From Flavobacteriaceae bacterium PS02293 (GTDB lineage: Bacteria; Bacteroidota; Bacteroidia; Flavobacteriales; Weeksellaceae), in contig JASCOV010000012.1 in assembly GCA_029960045.1 (NCBI GenBank), positions 1-64,000 on the forward strand: a DNA stretch of 64,000 bases, in the 5' to 3' direction. Positions 17,701-25,251 of this stretch are shown here, piece by piece. Each line of letters opens with the position of its first letter. The first letter of the stretch is position 1. A model generated the notes under the pieces. It did no database searches. It worked only from the letters and a program-made list of their open reading frames with translations, and was not told the origin of the DNA. The position numbers and the translations under genes are program-made.

Positions 17701-17833
17701 TGGCTCTGAATCTCAGAAACCTTTGGCAATTGTCATCATCGGTGGATTGATTACTGCAACGATACTGACGCTTCTTATTTTCCCAATTATTTTTTGGATT
17801 TTCAACAGAAGAAAAAATGAAGTAATTAATTAA
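14735..17833 (+). CDS. CusA/CzcA-family heavy-metal RND permease
   Basis: A 1032-residue inner-membrane proton antiporter with the full RND layout: TM1 (FTFIWVAILAVAGFISF), first porter loop, TM2-6, TM7, second porter loop, TM8-12. The HME-RND signatures are visible: GRSAEEVERFVTTPIE near residue 54, and GAVDFGIIIDGAVVMVEG in TM4 with the acidic residues used for proton relay. Heavy-metal rather than hydrophobe export follows from this subfamily. Copper/silver (Cus) and cobalt/zinc/cadmium (Czc) cannot be separated by eye. It is separated from the adaptor gene by a hairpin cluster but clearly belongs to the same operon. A strong terminator follows. Confidence 0.93.
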   Translation: MNKFIKCIIGFSLKNKAFTFIWVAILAVAGFISFKNMPIEAFPDVTNTQIVIITQWNGRSAEEVERFVTTPIELAMSPVQKKTSVRSTTMFGLSIVKILFEDGVDDIFARNMVNNQLRTVSLPDEIDPEVQPPYGPTGEIFRYTLESKDRDSRDLLTIQNWVIDRALRSVPGVADINVFGGQDKVFELSIDPRKLDKYNLTPSEVLEAVTNSNLNVGGDVIEKSGQAYVVRGIGLVKSIADIENITVHNDSGNPILVKYVADVHEGSMPRVGQASLNNENDTVEGIVVMRKGENAQEVLKLVKAKIDELNTKILPKDVKMRTFYDRQNLMDFTTNTVMHNLLEGIILVTVIVLIFMADWRTTLIVSIIIPLSLLFAFFCLKMAGMSANLLSLGAVDFGIIIDGAVVMVEGLFVMLDHKAKKYGMERFNKMAKAGWIKQTGTGLGKAIFFSKLIIITSLLPIFSFQKVEGKMFSPLAFTLGFALLGALIFTLTLVPVMSHLLLKKNVKERHNPFVEFWDKYVMKGLKFTFRYKKISLIVATSVLAITLFSAKFLGTEFLPQLNEGSLWITAEMPMSSSLDKSLVTANELKKDIMSFPEVTDVLAQTGRSNDGTDPNGFGFVQFAVSLQPKEDWKRKITYDELIEQIDKKLKNYQGITFNYSQPISDNVAEAVAGFKAENGIKIYGDNLHTLDRLADEVLASIKDVDGVKEPGIIKNIGQPEISVVLDRSKMAAYGVLPADAQAVLEMAFGGKTGSEMFDGERKFPIRLRYAQEYRKNEEDIASLMVPTQDGAKIPLKEISTIEKENGAAFIYRDDIKRYIGVKFSIRDRDLGGTIADAQKKVEKIKLPDGYSIGWTGQFENQQRATQRLAQVVPISIIGIFFLLFILFGNMKDSLLVLANVPFALIGAIIALHLTHMNFGISAGVGMIALIGICIQNGVILISEFHQNVKNGLSLDLSIMEGVKVRTRPVVMTALMASIGLLPAALSTGIGSESQKPLAIVIIGGLITATILTLLIFPIIFWIFNRRKNEVIN

Positions 17834-18245
17834 AAACACAAATTTCATTATACTATAGTTGAGTTATAGTTGTTACATTTTTCTCTCTATTATTTGCGTT
17901 CCTCTAGGATTTTTCCTGAGGAACGTTTTTGTTTGCCCTGGAGAAATTCAAAAAATGTCCGTATGTTTTTATAAAAACATCAAGTTGTTTTTATTGCCTT
18001 TGCAAACGCTCTCTTCATCGGACTTTGCAAAGGTCATTTTTTGAGTTTTTAATTAGCTTCAATTTGGTTAAAAATTGATTCGGATTTCTCAGGTTCTAAT
18101 TGGCGAAGCGCACCCCGACTTGAGCGGAAATCCTTTTTTGCCAACCTTCGAGTTCTATTTAGACTGAAATCGTCTGCAAAAAAGATTGGGAGCGGAAGGC
18201 GGATAAAGGTGCCCAAATTCTTATCTTTGATATTAAAATTAAACA
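17834..18245. other. 412-base gene-free region rich in palindromes
   Basis: Beside the terminator above, it holds a perfect 18-base palindrome at 17963-17980 (ATGTTTTTATAAAAACAT). It also has an inverted repeat CCTTTGCAAA (17997-18006) / TTTGCAAAGG (18024-18033) followed by a T run. Finally there is a pair AATCCTTTTTTGC / GCAAAAAAGATT around 18130-18190, with GAGCGGA written near both arms. Two short open frames here (61 and 65 codons) look like chance. The last structure may be an interspersed repeat or a structured leader of the next gene. Confidence 0.45.
17897..17930 (+). terminator. terminator of the efflux operon
   Basis: CGTTCCTC (17897-17904) pairs with GAGGAACG (17918-17925), extended by AGGA/TCCT inside the loop, followed by TTTTT. 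Confidence 0.85.
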
Positions 18246-18878
18246 ATGCGGAATTTTACTTTCCTTTTATTACTATTGATAGGCTTTTACGGATTTTCTC
18301 AAAAGTTTTCTAAAGAAGAAAAAGAATTAATATTGGCGGGCGATGTAAAAACTGCTTTGCCTATCTACCAAACGGATAACGAAGAACAACACAAGGTTTT
18401 GCTGGCTCAATCCGATGAGATTTCTCCAAAAGATAAAACACTGCCGATTTTGATTGAAAGAATGACACTGGCTTTGGCTGGAACTGGTGGTGGAGTTGGG
18501 ATTGCGGCGCCTCAGGTTGGGATTAATAGGAGAGTGGTTTTGGTTCAGCGCTTTGATAAAACGGGACTTCCCGTGGAATATTTTATCAATCCAACCATTG
18601 TTTGGCGCTCGGAACTATTGAACAAAGGACCAGAAGGCGACCTTTCCATCGAGAATTTTCGTGATGCTTTCTACAGAAGTTATGCCATCCGTCTGGAATA
18701 TTATGACCTTGAAAATAAGAAACACGACGAAATGGTGGAAGGATTCACTGCTGTGATTTTTCAGCACGAAATAGACCATCTGTCGGGAATTTTGATTCCG
18801 GATAAATTGGAAAAAGAAAAGAATGAATCTTATAAAAACCTGGAATTCTTCAAGAAAAGCAGTTCTACTTCAAGATAG
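18246..18878 (+). CDS. secreted peptide-deformylase-like protein with Cys-to-Asp metal site
   Basis: A 210-residue member of the peptide deformylase family. Motif 1 is GVGIAAPQVG near residue 79, and motif 3 is the zinc-binding HEIDH near 177 (HExxH). Motif 2, normally EGCLS, reads EGDLS near 139 (codons GAA GGC GAC CTT TCC), so the cysteine that coordinates the metal is aspartate. The N-terminus is a typical signal peptide (FLLLLLIGFYGFSQ), whereas true deformylases are cytosolic. About 30 extra residues precede the catalytic domain. It therefore cannot be assumed to deformylate nascent chains. It may be a periplasmic amidase of changed metal or substrate use, or inactive. The gene stands alone. 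Confidence 0.8.
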   Translation: MRNFTFLLLLLIGFYGFSQKFSKEEKELILAGDVKTALPIYQTDNEEQHKVLLAQSDEISPKDKTLPILIERMTLALAGTGGGVGIAAPQVGINRRVVLVQRFDKTGLPVEYFINPTIVWRSELLNKGPEGDLSIENFRDAFYRSYAIRLEYYDLENKKHDEMVEGFTAVIFQHEIDHLSGILIPDKLEKEKNESYKNLEFFKKSSSTSR

Positions 18879-18881
18879 ATT

Positions 18882-19247
18882 TTATTCGGTTTTGCCGTAG
18901 AGAGAAGCGCGGTAGTTCATCCCGAAATTGGCGATTTCGTCTATGATTGGGGAGAGTGTTTTCCCGAATTCTGTGATTTGGTATTCTACAGTTACGGGTT
19001 TTGTGTTTAATACGGTTCGGCTGATGAGATGATTCATTTCCAGGTCTTGGAGTTCTTTAGAAAGCATTTTGGTTCCTATGCCTTCAACTTCCCGTAACAA
19101 GTCCATAAATCTTAATTTATCACTTTGGAGTAGCGTTCCTACAATATGAAATTTCCATTTTCCAGAGAGTAATTCCATTGTGTCTTTGATGGCTGTGATT
19201 CGGTTTTTGCAAATCGAAGTATTGTTGACTACAGGTTGTTTTTTCAT
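18882..19247 (-). CDS. HxlR-family transcriptional regulator
   Basis: A 121-residue winged-helix protein with the HxlR core: LLSGKWKFHIVGTLLQSDKLRF, the recognition region MLSKELQDLEMNHLISR and the wing PVTVEYQITEFGKTL. A conserved-position cysteine lies near the N-terminus (TSICKNRI), the site used for redox sensing in some relatives such as YodB and HypR. The start was set to the ATG at 19247; the frame extends to a TTG at 19268. It is divergent from the SpxH/DsbA-like gene, with two adjoining palindromes between them, so regulation of that thiol protein and itself is likely. Confidence 0.9.
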   Translation of the reverse strand: MKKQPVVNNTSICKNRITAIKDTMELLSGKWKFHIVGTLLQSDKLRFMDLLREVEGIGTKMLSKELQDLEMNHLISRTVLNTKPVTVEYQITEFGKTLSPIIDEIANFGMNYRASLYGKTE

Positions 19248-19287
19248 TCTCAATCTATTTCTTGACAAAGATAATTTTTCTCTGCTT

Positions 19288-19323
19288 ACTTTCTAGCAGG
19301 AAAGTAGTTTCTAAAAGGAAACT
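19288..19323. promoter_or_regulatory. two adjoining 18-bp palindromic operators (candidate HxlR sites)
   Basis: ACTTTC-TAGCAG-GAAAGT (19288-19305) is followed directly by AGTTTC-TAAAAG-GAAACT (19306-19323). Both are perfect six-base inverted repeats with a six-base spacer and a near-identical sequence. They lie in the divergent hxlR/dsbA-like promoter region, as expected for cooperative dimer binding. Confidence 0.7.
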
Positions 19324-19350
19324 GATAGCTAATGTAAACCTAAATCGATT

Positions 19351-19358
19351 TAAATTTG
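19351..19358 (+). promoter_or_regulatory. Bacteroidota -7 motif for the DsbA-like gene
   Basis: TAAATTTG matches TAnnTTTG and lies 31 bases before the ATG at 19390, just downstream of the two HxlR-type palindromes. No good -33 TTTG was seen. Confidence 0.4.
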
Positions 19359-19389
19359 TTTCAATAAAACTAACCAAGAAATTATCCAA

Positions 19390-20394
19390 ATGAGATTCTA
19401 CAAAAACTTATTGGTTTTTAGTTTAGGAATGATGTCTTTTTTCGACAACGGACAGACACAGAAAAATAGTAAAACAATGAACGAACAAACAAAGAACAAT
19501 CCCTTACTTTGTGACGCAGAAACAGGCGTTTGTGGACTTCCTGAAGCTGGAAATAATGATAATATCTCCATCGACAACAAAGAAAAATCAATTAAAGTCA
19601 TCTATTTTACAGACCCAATCTGCTCTTCTTGCTGGGGAATAGAACCGCAATTACGAAAAATGAAATTGGAGTACGGTAAAGAAATAGATGTAGAATATCA
19701 TATGGGTGGCCTTTTACCGGATTGGAGCTACAATAGCGGTGGAATCAGCAAACCTTCTGATGTTGCGCATCATTGGGATGAAGTAAGTGGATATTACGAT
19801 ATGCCGATTGACGGCGATGTGTGGCTGGAAGATCCGTTGGATTCTTCTTATCCGCCTTCGATTGCTTTCAAGGCGGCTCAACTACAAAGTGAGGAAAAAG
19901 CTATTCAGTTTATGCGAGAACTGAGAGAATTCGTTTTCCTGAAAAAGAAAAATATCGCCAAATGGGAAAATATCGCTTTGGCAGCAAAGAAAGTCAATCT
20001 GGATGTCAATCAACTGAAATCTGACTATGAGGGAAAAGCAAAAACTCTTTTTGAAAATGATTTGAAACTAGCGAAAGAACTTGGTGTAAGAGGTTTTCCG
20101 ACTTTGTTCTTCGTAAACACAAAAGGCGAAACCCAAACCGTTTACGGAACCAAACCTTATCCTTTCTACGAAACAGCAATTCTTACCGCCAATCCAAAAG
20201 CAACAAAAGCTGAGTTTGCGAAAGATTGGGAATCGTTATTCAAGAAATATAATTTTCTTACAGCAAAAGAATTTGCTGAATTATCTGGGAATAACAGAAA
20301 AGATAGTGAAAGAATCTTGGACGAATTATCATCTCAGAAAAAACTGGAAAAGCTTACGACCAAAAATGGCTCAATTTGGACTTTGATTAATTAG
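19390..20394 (+). CDS. DsbA-family thioredoxin-fold protein, SpxH/YjbH-like
   Basis: A 334-residue protein. The thioredoxin fold begins near residue 70 with YFTDPICSSCWGIEPQLRKM (CSSC active site in the CxxC position). It is followed by the MGGLLPDW segment typical of the YjbH/FrnE branch of DsbA proteins, and a cis-Pro loop GVRGFPTLFF near 236. A winged-helix-like tail ends the protein. The first 25 residues look like a signal peptide (LLVFSLGMMSFFDNGQ), yet SpxH relatives are cytosolic. An internal Met (MNEQTKNN, residue 31) would remove it. It is divergent from hxlR, suggesting a thiol or electrophile stress response. Substrate unknown. Confidence 0.8.
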   Translation: MRFYKNLLVFSLGMMSFFDNGQTQKNSKTMNEQTKNNPLLCDAETGVCGLPEAGNNDNISIDNKEKSIKVIYFTDPICSSCWGIEPQLRKMKLEYGKEIDVEYHMGGLLPDWSYNSGGISKPSDVAHHWDEVSGYYDMPIDGDVWLEDPLDSSYPPSIAFKAAQLQSEEKAIQFMRELREFVFLKKKNIAKWENIALAAKKVNLDVNQLKSDYEGKAKTLFENDLKLAKELGVRGFPTLFFVNTKGETQTVYGTKPYPFYETAILTANPKATKAEFAKDWESLFKKYNFLTAKEFAELSGNNRKDSERILDELSSQKKLEKLTTKNGSIWTLIN

Positions 20395-20528
20395 ACACAT
20401 ATTATCTTTAAGGAGTTGTTGCAAAACATTATGAGATTTTCTTGTAATGTTTTTTATTTTTATGAATTAAAGTCTAACTTAGGTCTGCTTTTTGAAGAGA
20501 AAATTTCAATCAATTAAACCTTAAAACT

Positions 20529-20873
20529 ATGAACTTTATTATTCGTTTGCTGATAACTGCCATTTCAGCATTTTTACTTAGTAAAATCCTTTCAGGCGTA
20601 CATTTTGACTCATTTGGTTCTACCATTATTTTTGCTATTGTTTTAGGAATTCTGAATGTCTTTGTAAAACCAATCCTGTCGATTTTATCATTACCGATTA
20701 CAATTATTACGTTAGGATTATTTGCGTTTGTTATCAATGCGTTAATTATCCTTTTGACAGATTATTTTATGAGTAGTATGCAAGTTGATGGTTTCCTTTG
20801 GGCATTGCTTTTTAGTATTCTGCTGTCGCTCGTAACATCAGCTTTCTCCACAATCTTCGAAAGCGATGACTAA
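20529..20873 (+). CDS. phage holin family IV / DUF360-type small membrane protein
   Basis: A 114-residue protein made almost wholly of four hydrophobic helices. Its family pattern is FAIVLGILNVFVKPILSIL then LPITIITLGLFAFVINALII, followed by a short acidic end (FESDD). This matches PF04020, called mycobacteriophage holin IV by similarity but widespread in bacterial chromosomes with unknown role. It is preceded by 135 bases of AT-rich DNA and followed by a very strong terminator. No phage genes are nearby, so lysis is unlikely. Confidence 0.85.
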   Translation: MNFIIRLLITAISAFLLSKILSGVHFDSFGSTIIFAIVLGILNVFVKPILSILSLPITIITLGLFAFVINALIILLTDYFMSSMQVDGFLWALLFSILLSLVTSAFSTIFESDD

Positions 20874-20918
20874 AAACAAAAACAAGTTTCAGAAAGCCTG
20901 AAACTCGTTTTTGTTTTT
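20872..20918. terminator. bidirectional terminator
   Basis: A 21-base arm at 20872-20892 pairs almost fully with 20898-20918 around loop AAAGC. It separates convergent genes and overlaps the upstream stop codon. Confidence 0.9.
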
Positions 20919-20939
20919 AAATCACTTTCTATAGATAGA

Positions 20940-21767
20940 TTATAGTTTTGTAAGATCTGTATTAAGATTCTTTTTCTGCATTTTTTTATAAATCACATTT
21001 GACATTATTACACTGATTTCGTATAATAGCACCAATGGAAGGGCTGCAGCCATCATACTTAGAACGTCGGCCGGTGTTATAATTGCGGCAACAACCATAA
21101 TTAATACAATAGCGTGTCGTCGGTAAGTTCTAAGGAATTTTGGAGTCAAAATCCCTATTGATGTCAAAATATAAACTGCAATTGGAAACAGAAAAACAAC
21201 ACCCATCCCCATAGTAACTTGCAAAAATAAAGTAGTGTAGTCTGACAAGTCAAAAAGCTGAACGATATTATCTGAAACTTTGAACAACAATCCAAAATTA
21301 ATAGCGAAAGGCAGGATCAAAAAGTAACCTGTCAAAACTCCAAGCATAAACAAAATCCAAACAGAATTGATGTAGAAAATAGAATTTTTCTTTTCGGCTG
21401 GCATCAATGCAGGACTTATGAATCTCCAGATTTCCCAAACGATATAAGGAAATGCCAGAACAACACCCGAGAAAATGGAAACTGCCATCATCACATTGAA
21501 CTGCTGAAATAACTGTTTCTGCTGAACACTGAATTTTGCAGGTAAAATAAAACTGTCAGCTCCGGTAAGTTCTCTGGAAAAATGATTCACAACTTTGAAA
21601 GTGAAAAAATCACTTCTGGTAGGCCCGAAAAAAATATGATCCATCACCCAATTGATATTAAAACCGACAATAATTGCTAAAATAATAATCGCCAAAATAG
21701 ATCTTACCAAATGGGATCTCAGTTCTCCAATATGCCCAAGAAAGGACATTTCTTTTTCTTCACTCAT
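20940..21767 (-). CDS. tatC: Sec-independent protein translocase TatC
   Basis: A 275-residue six-helix inner-membrane protein. The N-terminal signature FLGHIGELRSHLVRS contains the conserved E and R used to bind twin-arginine signal peptides. FPYIVWEIWRFISPALMPAEKK is the second hallmark. An insertion after TM1 (residues about 45-75) is usual in Bacteroidota. It works with TatA/TatB, which are not in this window. The pirin-like protein at 39219 has a Tat-like N-terminus and could be a client. It is followed upstream by kdsD, same strand, about 60 bases apart. Confidence 0.96.
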   Translation of the reverse strand: MSEEKEMSFLGHIGELRSHLVRSILAIIILAIIVGFNINWVMDHIFFGPTRSDFFTFKVVNHFSRELTGADSFILPAKFSVQQKQLFQQFNVMMAVSIFSGVVLAFPYIVWEIWRFISPALMPAEKKNSIFYINSVWILFMLGVLTGYFLILPFAINFGLLFKVSDNIVQLFDLSDYTTLFLQVTMGMGVVFLFPIAVYILTSIGILTPKFLRTYRRHAIVLIMVVAAIITPADVLSMMAAALPLVLLYEISVIMSNVIYKKMQKKNLNTDLTKL

Positions 21768-21828
21768 TATTTATAAATGATTTTCAAACGAAATTAATCT
21801 TTTATCTTTATTCTCTTATCTTATTTCT

Positions 21829-22788
21829 TCAATTAATTCCTTCGTCCAGCAATTTATGAATATCTAAGATTCCGTAATATTGCTCTTCATCTGTAACTAC
21901 CAATTGTCCGATATTATATTCTTTCAAAATCTGCATTGCTTCTTTTGCAAGTTTATTTTTATCTATGGTTTTGGGATTTTTACTAATGATGTCAGAAGCT
22001 TTCACTTTTGAAATATCGTCTTGATTTAAAAGCATTCTTCGGATATCTCCATCAGTAATGACGCCAACTATTTCTTCATTTTCTACAACTACAGTTATCC
22101 CGTGTTTTGATCCGCTGACAGAAATAATTACATCTCTAATTGAAGCCTCTAAATTAACTTCCGGCTTATTAGTAGATACAAATTGTTCCACTTTTGCCGT
22201 AAGATTTTTACCTAAACTTCCACCTGGATGAAACTTCGCAAAATCAATTTCTTTGAAATCTTTAAGTTCCATTAGGCAAACTGCCAAAGCATCACCCAAA
22301 GCCATTTGAACTGTTGTAGAACTTGTTGGAGCGAGTTTGTTAGGACAAGCCTCTTTATCAACGTGAGTATTCAAAACGATGTCTGCAGCTTTTGCTAATT
22401 TACTTCCAGGATTTCCAGTCATAGCGATAAGAGCTGCTGAATATTCTTTCAGAAAAGGTAAAAGATTAACAATCTCAGGCGAGTTCCCGGAATATGAAAT
22501 ACATAATACAACATCTTGTTTCTGGATCACGCCCAAATCACCGTGAATGGCTTCTGCTGCGTGGAGAAATTGAGAAGGTGTTCCGGTAGAATTAAGCGTT
22601 GCAACAATTTTATTAGCAACGTGAGCAGATTTTCCAATGCCAACTACTATTAATTTTCCTTTAATTTCATTAATTGTCAAAACACTTTTTATAAAGCTGT
22701 CGTTCAGACGGTTTCGGAGGTTGGTAAGCTCGCTAATCTCTATATCTAGCGCCTGATGTGCATTTGAAAGAATTTCTTTTGAATCCAA
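21829..22788 (-). CDS. kdsD: D-arabinose 5-phosphate isomerase (KpsF/GutQ family)
   Basis: A 319-residue protein with an N-terminal SIS sugar-isomerase domain (GKLIVVGIGKSAHVANKI near residue 44, CISYSGNSPEIV near 98, TSSTTVQMALGDALAV near 155). Two CBS repeats lie at about 205-315 (VGVITDGDIRRML and YYGILDIHKLL). It interconverts ribulose 5-phosphate and arabinose 5-phosphate for KDO and LPS synthesis. No ATG exists near the family start, and TTG at 22786-22788 gives the expected N-terminus. It is divergent from recQ across 181 bases. Confidence 0.93.
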   Translation of the reverse strand: MDSKEILSNAHQALDIEISELTNLRNRLNDSFIKSVLTINEIKGKLIVVGIGKSAHVANKIVATLNSTGTPSQFLHAAEAIHGDLGVIQKQDVVLCISYSGNSPEIVNLLPFLKEYSAALIAMTGNPGSKLAKAADIVLNTHVDKEACPNKLAPTSSTTVQMALGDALAVCLMELKDFKEIDFAKFHPGGSLGKNLTAKVEQFVSTNKPEVNLEASIRDVIISVSGSKHGITVVVENEEIVGVITDGDIRRMLLNQDDISKVKASDIISKNPKTIDKNKLAKEAMQILKEYNIGQLVVTDEEQYYGILDIHKLLDEGIN

Positions 22789-22861
22789 AATTTTAAAATG
22801 TTTTATTATTTTTTTTAATAATATTAATTTTGTATCTTCACTTCAATAATTTGAAATCATG

Positions 22862-22887
22862 AAATGAAGTTTTAAGCTTCATTTTTT
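22862..22887 (+). terminator. terminator-like hairpin in the kdsD/recQ divergent region
   Basis: AAATGAAG (22862-22869) pairs with CTTCATTT (22877-22884) and is followed by a T run on the plus strand, about 85 bases before recQ. It may be an attenuator or mark a short transcript. Function unproven. Confidence 0.45.
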
Positions 22888-22969
22888 TATCTAAATCAGC
22901 TAAAAAATTTACTACCTATAATTTGTATAAGTTTCAATAATATGCAAATTTAGCAAACAATATCAAAGG

Positions 22970-25180
22970 ATGGACACAAAAGACATCAACTTATCTGCCG
23001 AACTCAAAAAATATTTTGGATTTTCTAAATTTAAAGGCCAACAGGAACAGATCATAACCGAACTTCTTGACGGAAAAGATGTATTTGTTTTGATGCCAAC
23101 TGGTGGTGGAAAATCACTATGTTACCAATTACCAGCACTTATTTCCGAAGGAACCGCTATTGTAGTTTCACCATTAATTGCCTTGATGAAAAATCAGGTT
23201 GACGCTGTAAATGGATTATCATCAGATGAAGGCGTTGCGCACGTTCTCAATTCATCATTAAATAAAACACAGACAAAACAAGTGATGGACGACATCACTG
23301 CCGGAAAAACGAAACTACTTTATGTCGCTCCGGAATCATTAATAAAAGAAGAATACGTCGATTTTCTGAAAAATGTTCAAATCTCTTTTGTAGCTATTGA
23401 TGAAGCGCATTGTATCTCGGAATGGGGACACGATTTCCGCCCGGAATACAGAAATCTTAAAGGTATTATTGATAAAATCGCAGACGTTCCTGTAATTGCG
23501 CTTACCGCAACTGCAACACCTAAGGTTCAGGATGATATTCAGAAAACTTTGGGGATGAATAATGCTCTCGTTTATAAAGAAAGTTTCAACAGAGCCAATT
23601 TGTTTTATGAAATCCGCCCAAAAGTCAACGTCGATAAAGAAATCGTAAGATTCATCAATCAGCATAAAGGAAAATCTGGAATTGTTTATTGTTTGAGCCG
23701 AAGAAAAGTGGAAGAGTTTGCTCAGCTTTTACAAGTTAATGGCGTGAACGCTTTACCTTATCACGCAGGATTGGATCAGAAAACCAGAGTCTTGCATCAG
23801 GATAAATTTTTGATGGAAGAAGCTGACGTCATCGTCGCAACTATTGCTTTTGGGATGGGAATTGACAAGCCAGATGTGAGATTCGTTATCCATTATGATA
23901 TTCCGAAATCTCTGGAAAGTTATTATCAGGAAACTGGTCGTGCCGGTAGAGATGGAGGTGAAGGTTATTGTTTGGCTTTTTACGATCCAAAAGACATAGA
24001 AAAACTCGAAAAATTCCTTGCTCAAAAACCCGTTTCCGAAAGAGAAATCGGACTTCAGCTTTTGAATGAAGTTGTTGGCTATGCAGAAACTTCAATGAGC
24101 AGAAGACAATATTTGCTTTATTATTTTGGGGAAATATTTGATCCTGTAAAAGGAGAAGGCGCATTGATGTGTGACAATTCCCAGAATCCACCAACTTTAA
24201 AAGATGCAACCAAAGACCTTAAAAAAGTCCTTGAAATGATAAAAGTTTTGGGTGAAAAATTCAAAACCAAAGATTTGATTTCATTAATTACCGGAAAAGA
24301 ATCTGCAGTTACAAAATCTTATAAACTGGAACAGACAGAATATTTCGGTTTCGGAAAATCTGAAAGTGATAATTACTGGAAATCAATCATCAGACAAGCA
24401 ACTGTACAGGATTATCTTAAAAAAGATATTGAAACTTATGGTGTTTTGAAAGTTTCTGAAAAAGGTCAGGAAGTCATCAACGGAAAATCAAAAAACATTT
24501 TCCACATCGCAGAAGACAGAGAATATGATCTTGCGCAATCCAAAACAAAAGCAGACAATGAGCAAGTTCAGATCCAAGCTGGTGGCGGACTGGATCAGCT
24601 TTTATTCGGACAATTGAAAGAACTTAGAAAAACGGTTGCGAAGAAATACGGAATTCCACCATACACGGTTTTTATGGATCCAAGTTTGGAAGATATGACT
24701 GTTCAATATCCGATTTCTGTAGAAGAAGTAGCAAAAATCTATGGTGTTGGTGAAGGAAAAGCTAAAAAATACGGTAAAGACTTTGCTGAATTTATCAAAA
24801 AATATGTTGATGAGCACGAAATCGAAAGGACTCAGGATACAGTTATAAAACAAGTCGCAAACAAATCCAGCCACAAGGTTTTCATCATTCAGAATACGGA
24901 TAAGAAAATTGATCTGGAAGATATTGCAAAAGCAAAAAATATCTCAATGATAGAGCTTCTTTCTGAAATGGAAAGTATCATATATCAAGGTACAAAGCTA
25001 AATATAGACTATTATGTCAATGAAAATTTTGATGAAGATATTGTAGAAGAGTTTATGGATTTTATGAAAAACTCAGAAAGCGATAGTATGAAAACGCTTC
25101 TTGCAGAATATGGCGATGATTTGACAGATGAAGAAGTAAGAATTTTGAGAATCAAATTCATCAGTGATATTGCGAATTAA
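22970..25180 (+). CDS. recQ: ATP-dependent DNA helicase RecQ
   Basis: A 736-residue superfamily 2 helicase: Walker A LMPTGGGKSLCYQLPAL near residue 46, motif II DEAHCISEWGHDFRPEY near 140, motif VI SYYQETGRAGRDG near 320. An RQC region (winged helix, about 400-510) follows. An HRDC domain comes near 540-615 (LDQLLFGQLKELRKTVAKKY), and a C-terminal extension of about 120 residues ends in helices. It unwinds forked and recombining DNA. The length is normal for Bacteroidota RecQ. It is terminated by a clear hairpin. Confidence 0.95.
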   Translation: MDTKDINLSAELKKYFGFSKFKGQQEQIITELLDGKDVFVLMPTGGGKSLCYQLPALISEGTAIVVSPLIALMKNQVDAVNGLSSDEGVAHVLNSSLNKTQTKQVMDDITAGKTKLLYVAPESLIKEEYVDFLKNVQISFVAIDEAHCISEWGHDFRPEYRNLKGIIDKIADVPVIALTATATPKVQDDIQKTLGMNNALVYKESFNRANLFYEIRPKVNVDKEIVRFINQHKGKSGIVYCLSRRKVEEFAQLLQVNGVNALPYHAGLDQKTRVLHQDKFLMEEADVIVATIAFGMGIDKPDVRFVIHYDIPKSLESYYQETGRAGRDGGEGYCLAFYDPKDIEKLEKFLAQKPVSEREIGLQLLNEVVGYAETSMSRRQYLLYYFGEIFDPVKGEGALMCDNSQNPPTLKDATKDLKKVLEMIKVLGEKFKTKDLISLITGKESAVTKSYKLEQTEYFGFGKSESDNYWKSIIRQATVQDYLKKDIETYGVLKVSEKGQEVINGKSKNIFHIAEDREYDLAQSKTKADNEQVQIQAGGGLDQLLFGQLKELRKTVAKKYGIPPYTVFMDPSLEDMTVQYPISVEEVAKIYGVGEGKAKKYGKDFAEFIKKYVDEHEIERTQDTVIKQVANKSSHKVFIIQNTDKKIDLEDIAKAKNISMIELLSEMESIIYQGTKLNIDYYVNENFDEDIVEEFMDFMKNSESDSMKTLLAEYGDDLTDEEVRILRIKFISDIAN

Positions 25181-25183
25181 TAT

Positions 25184-25215
25184 AAAACTCCGAAATTATT
25201 TTCGGAGTTTTTTTT
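25184..25215 (+). terminator. recQ terminator
   Basis: AAACTCCGAAA and its complement TTCGGAGTTT, separated by TTATT and followed by a run of T, begin four bases after the recQ stop. Confidence 0.9.
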
Positions 25216-25251
25216 GATACAATTTACCATTTCGTTTTGTAATTTTGACTT

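Noticed and set aside
17859..18246. Two short frames (61 codons plus strand, 65 codons minus strand) in the palindrome-rich region
   Set aside because: They read through terminators and inverted repeats and show no protein-like pattern.
20529..20873. Prophage lysis gene, because of the holin-family name
   Set aside because: No phage structural, lysin or integrase genes surround it; the family is widespread in chromosomes.
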